A DNA stretch of 5,133 bases from DHVE2 group archaeon. GTDB taxonomy: Archaea > Thermoplasmatota > Thermoplasmata > Thermoplasmatales > Aciduliprofundaceae. The notes under the pieces are model-generated. The model had not been told where the DNA came from. It ran no database searches and was given only the letters and a program-made list of their open reading frames with translations. This document shows, piece after piece, positions 4,834-5,133 of this stretch; position 1 is the stretch's first letter, and each line of letters starts with the position of its first letter. The translations under genes were made by a program, and so were the position numbers. The stretch is from positions 1 through 5,133 of the forward strand of contig JALSPD010000013.1 of NCBI GenBank assembly GCA_026986135.1, in the 5' to 3' direction.

Positions 4834-5133
4834 TTTGTCACCTGCGCACGATACTCTTCCCATTCTCTTCTCTTAACATACAGAAAGTGCCTGAACACAT
4901 GATCACCCAGTACATCACGCATAAGCTCGCTTCTGGAAAAGTGATGAAGCGCCTCACCCAAGCTCTCTGGAAGAGATTTTATTCCCATTGCTTTTCTCTC
5001 TTCCTCGCTCATGGAGAATATGTTCTGCTCCACAGGATCTGGTGGATCCAATCCCTTTATTATACCGTCAAGGCCCGCAGCAAGCATTACCGCAAATTGC
5101 AGATATGGATTCCCCGCGGGATCTGGATTTCTC
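4800..5133 (-). CDS. glnA: Glutamine synthetase type I, C-terminal part (5' end beyond the right edge)
   Basis: The enzyme makes glutamine from glutamate, ammonia and ATP in the cytoplasm. The in-frame reading from 5132 gives 110 residues ending at a TAG stop (4800-4802), about a quarter of a normal 440-450-residue subunit. The fragment opens with RNPDPAGNPYLQFAVM and continues LAAGLDGI, the conserved RxPD-x3-NPYL segment of type I enzymes. It then runs through SMSEEERKAMGIKSLPESL and the C-terminal helices ending REWEEYRAQVTKWE. This resembles the Bacillus/archaeal GSI-alpha class. The site aligned with the adenylylated tyrosine of enteric enzymes (NLYDLPPEE) reads NIFSMSEEE, with phenylalanine, so control by adenylylation is not expected. 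The active-site N-terminal part is not in view. Its 3' end overlaps mfnA by 34 bp on the same strand, suggesting one transcript. Confidence 0.95.
   Translation of the reverse strand, partial: RNPDPAGNPYLQFAVMLAAGLDGIIKGLDPPDPVEQNIFSMSEEERKAMGIKSLPESLGEALHHFSRSELMRDVLGDHVFRHFLYVKRREWEEYRAQVTKWETEKLLPIL
4838..4843 (-). promoter_or_regulatory. Ribosome binding site of mfnA, inside the glnA coding region
   Basis: On the minus strand AGGTGA is followed by a 4-nt spacer (CAAA) and the ATG at 4833. The site is embedded in the final codons of glutamine synthetase (QVTKW) and is much better than anything before the alternative ATG at 4863, so it sets the mfnA start. Confidence 0.65.

Noticed and set aside
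4405..4902. A 165-codon plus-strand open frame over mfnA and glnA
   Set aside because: It is antisense to two genes with strong family signatures, and its product has no recognisable features.
1..5133. Search by eye for CRISPR arrays, tRNA genes, insertion sequences, attachment sites and long repeats
   Set aside because: None was found. The window is almost completely filled by protein-coding genes, and the only gene-free stretch is the 128-bp divergent promoter region.

Overview
This window most likely comes from a euryarchaeon, perhaps a thermophilic or anaerobic Thermoplasmata or DHVE2-type lineage. That placement is inference and rests on gene content and signals. The evidence is a four-subunit archaeal pyruvate:ferredoxin oxidoreductase (POR) in gamma-delta-alpha-beta order, an archaeal MfnA-type decarboxylase, a type I glutamine synthetase without the adenylylation tyrosine, GGTGA/GGAGG ribosome binding sites inside operons, TATA-box promoters placed for leaderless transcripts, and frequent AGA/AGG arginine codons. 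The species cannot be fixed by reading alone.

Layout. Positions 1-580 (minus strand) hold two tightly coupled genes for small, unrecognised membrane proteins. They overlap by 4 bp, and the second runs off the left edge. Positions 581-708 are a divergent promoter region with one archaeal TATA-like element facing each way. Positions 709-3670 (plus strand) are a compact porGDAB operon whose successive genes overlap or abut. Positions 3658-4833 (minus strand) hold an mfnA homologue whose stop codon lies inside the end of porB, giving a 13-bp tail-to-tail overlap. Positions 4800-5133 (minus strand) hold the C-terminal quarter of a glutamine synthetase, which starts beyond the right edge. Its last 34 bp overlap the start of mfnA.

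How the genes work together. PorGDAB forms the enzyme that oxidatively decarboxylates pyruvate to acetyl-CoA and CO2 and reduces ferredoxin. The mfnA homologue in a non-methanogen would most plausibly make beta-alanine from aspartate for coenzyme A synthesis, although tyrosine or glutamate decarboxylation is also possible. It appears co-transcribed with glnA (ammonium assimilation). The convergent por and glnA-mfnA units therefore both touch CoA and central nitrogen/carbon metabolism, but a direct functional link is only suggested by position.

The genes are largely conventional, and I see no clear new multi-gene system. The points most worth a second look are the porB/mfnA convergent overlap with T-tracts inside mfnA, the glnA/mfnA overlap with an embedded ribosome binding site, the divergent leaderless promoters, the membrane-protein pair of unknown role, and a long linker between the two iron-sulfur motifs of PorD. 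No RNA genes, CRISPR arrays, insertion sequences or long repeats were seen.
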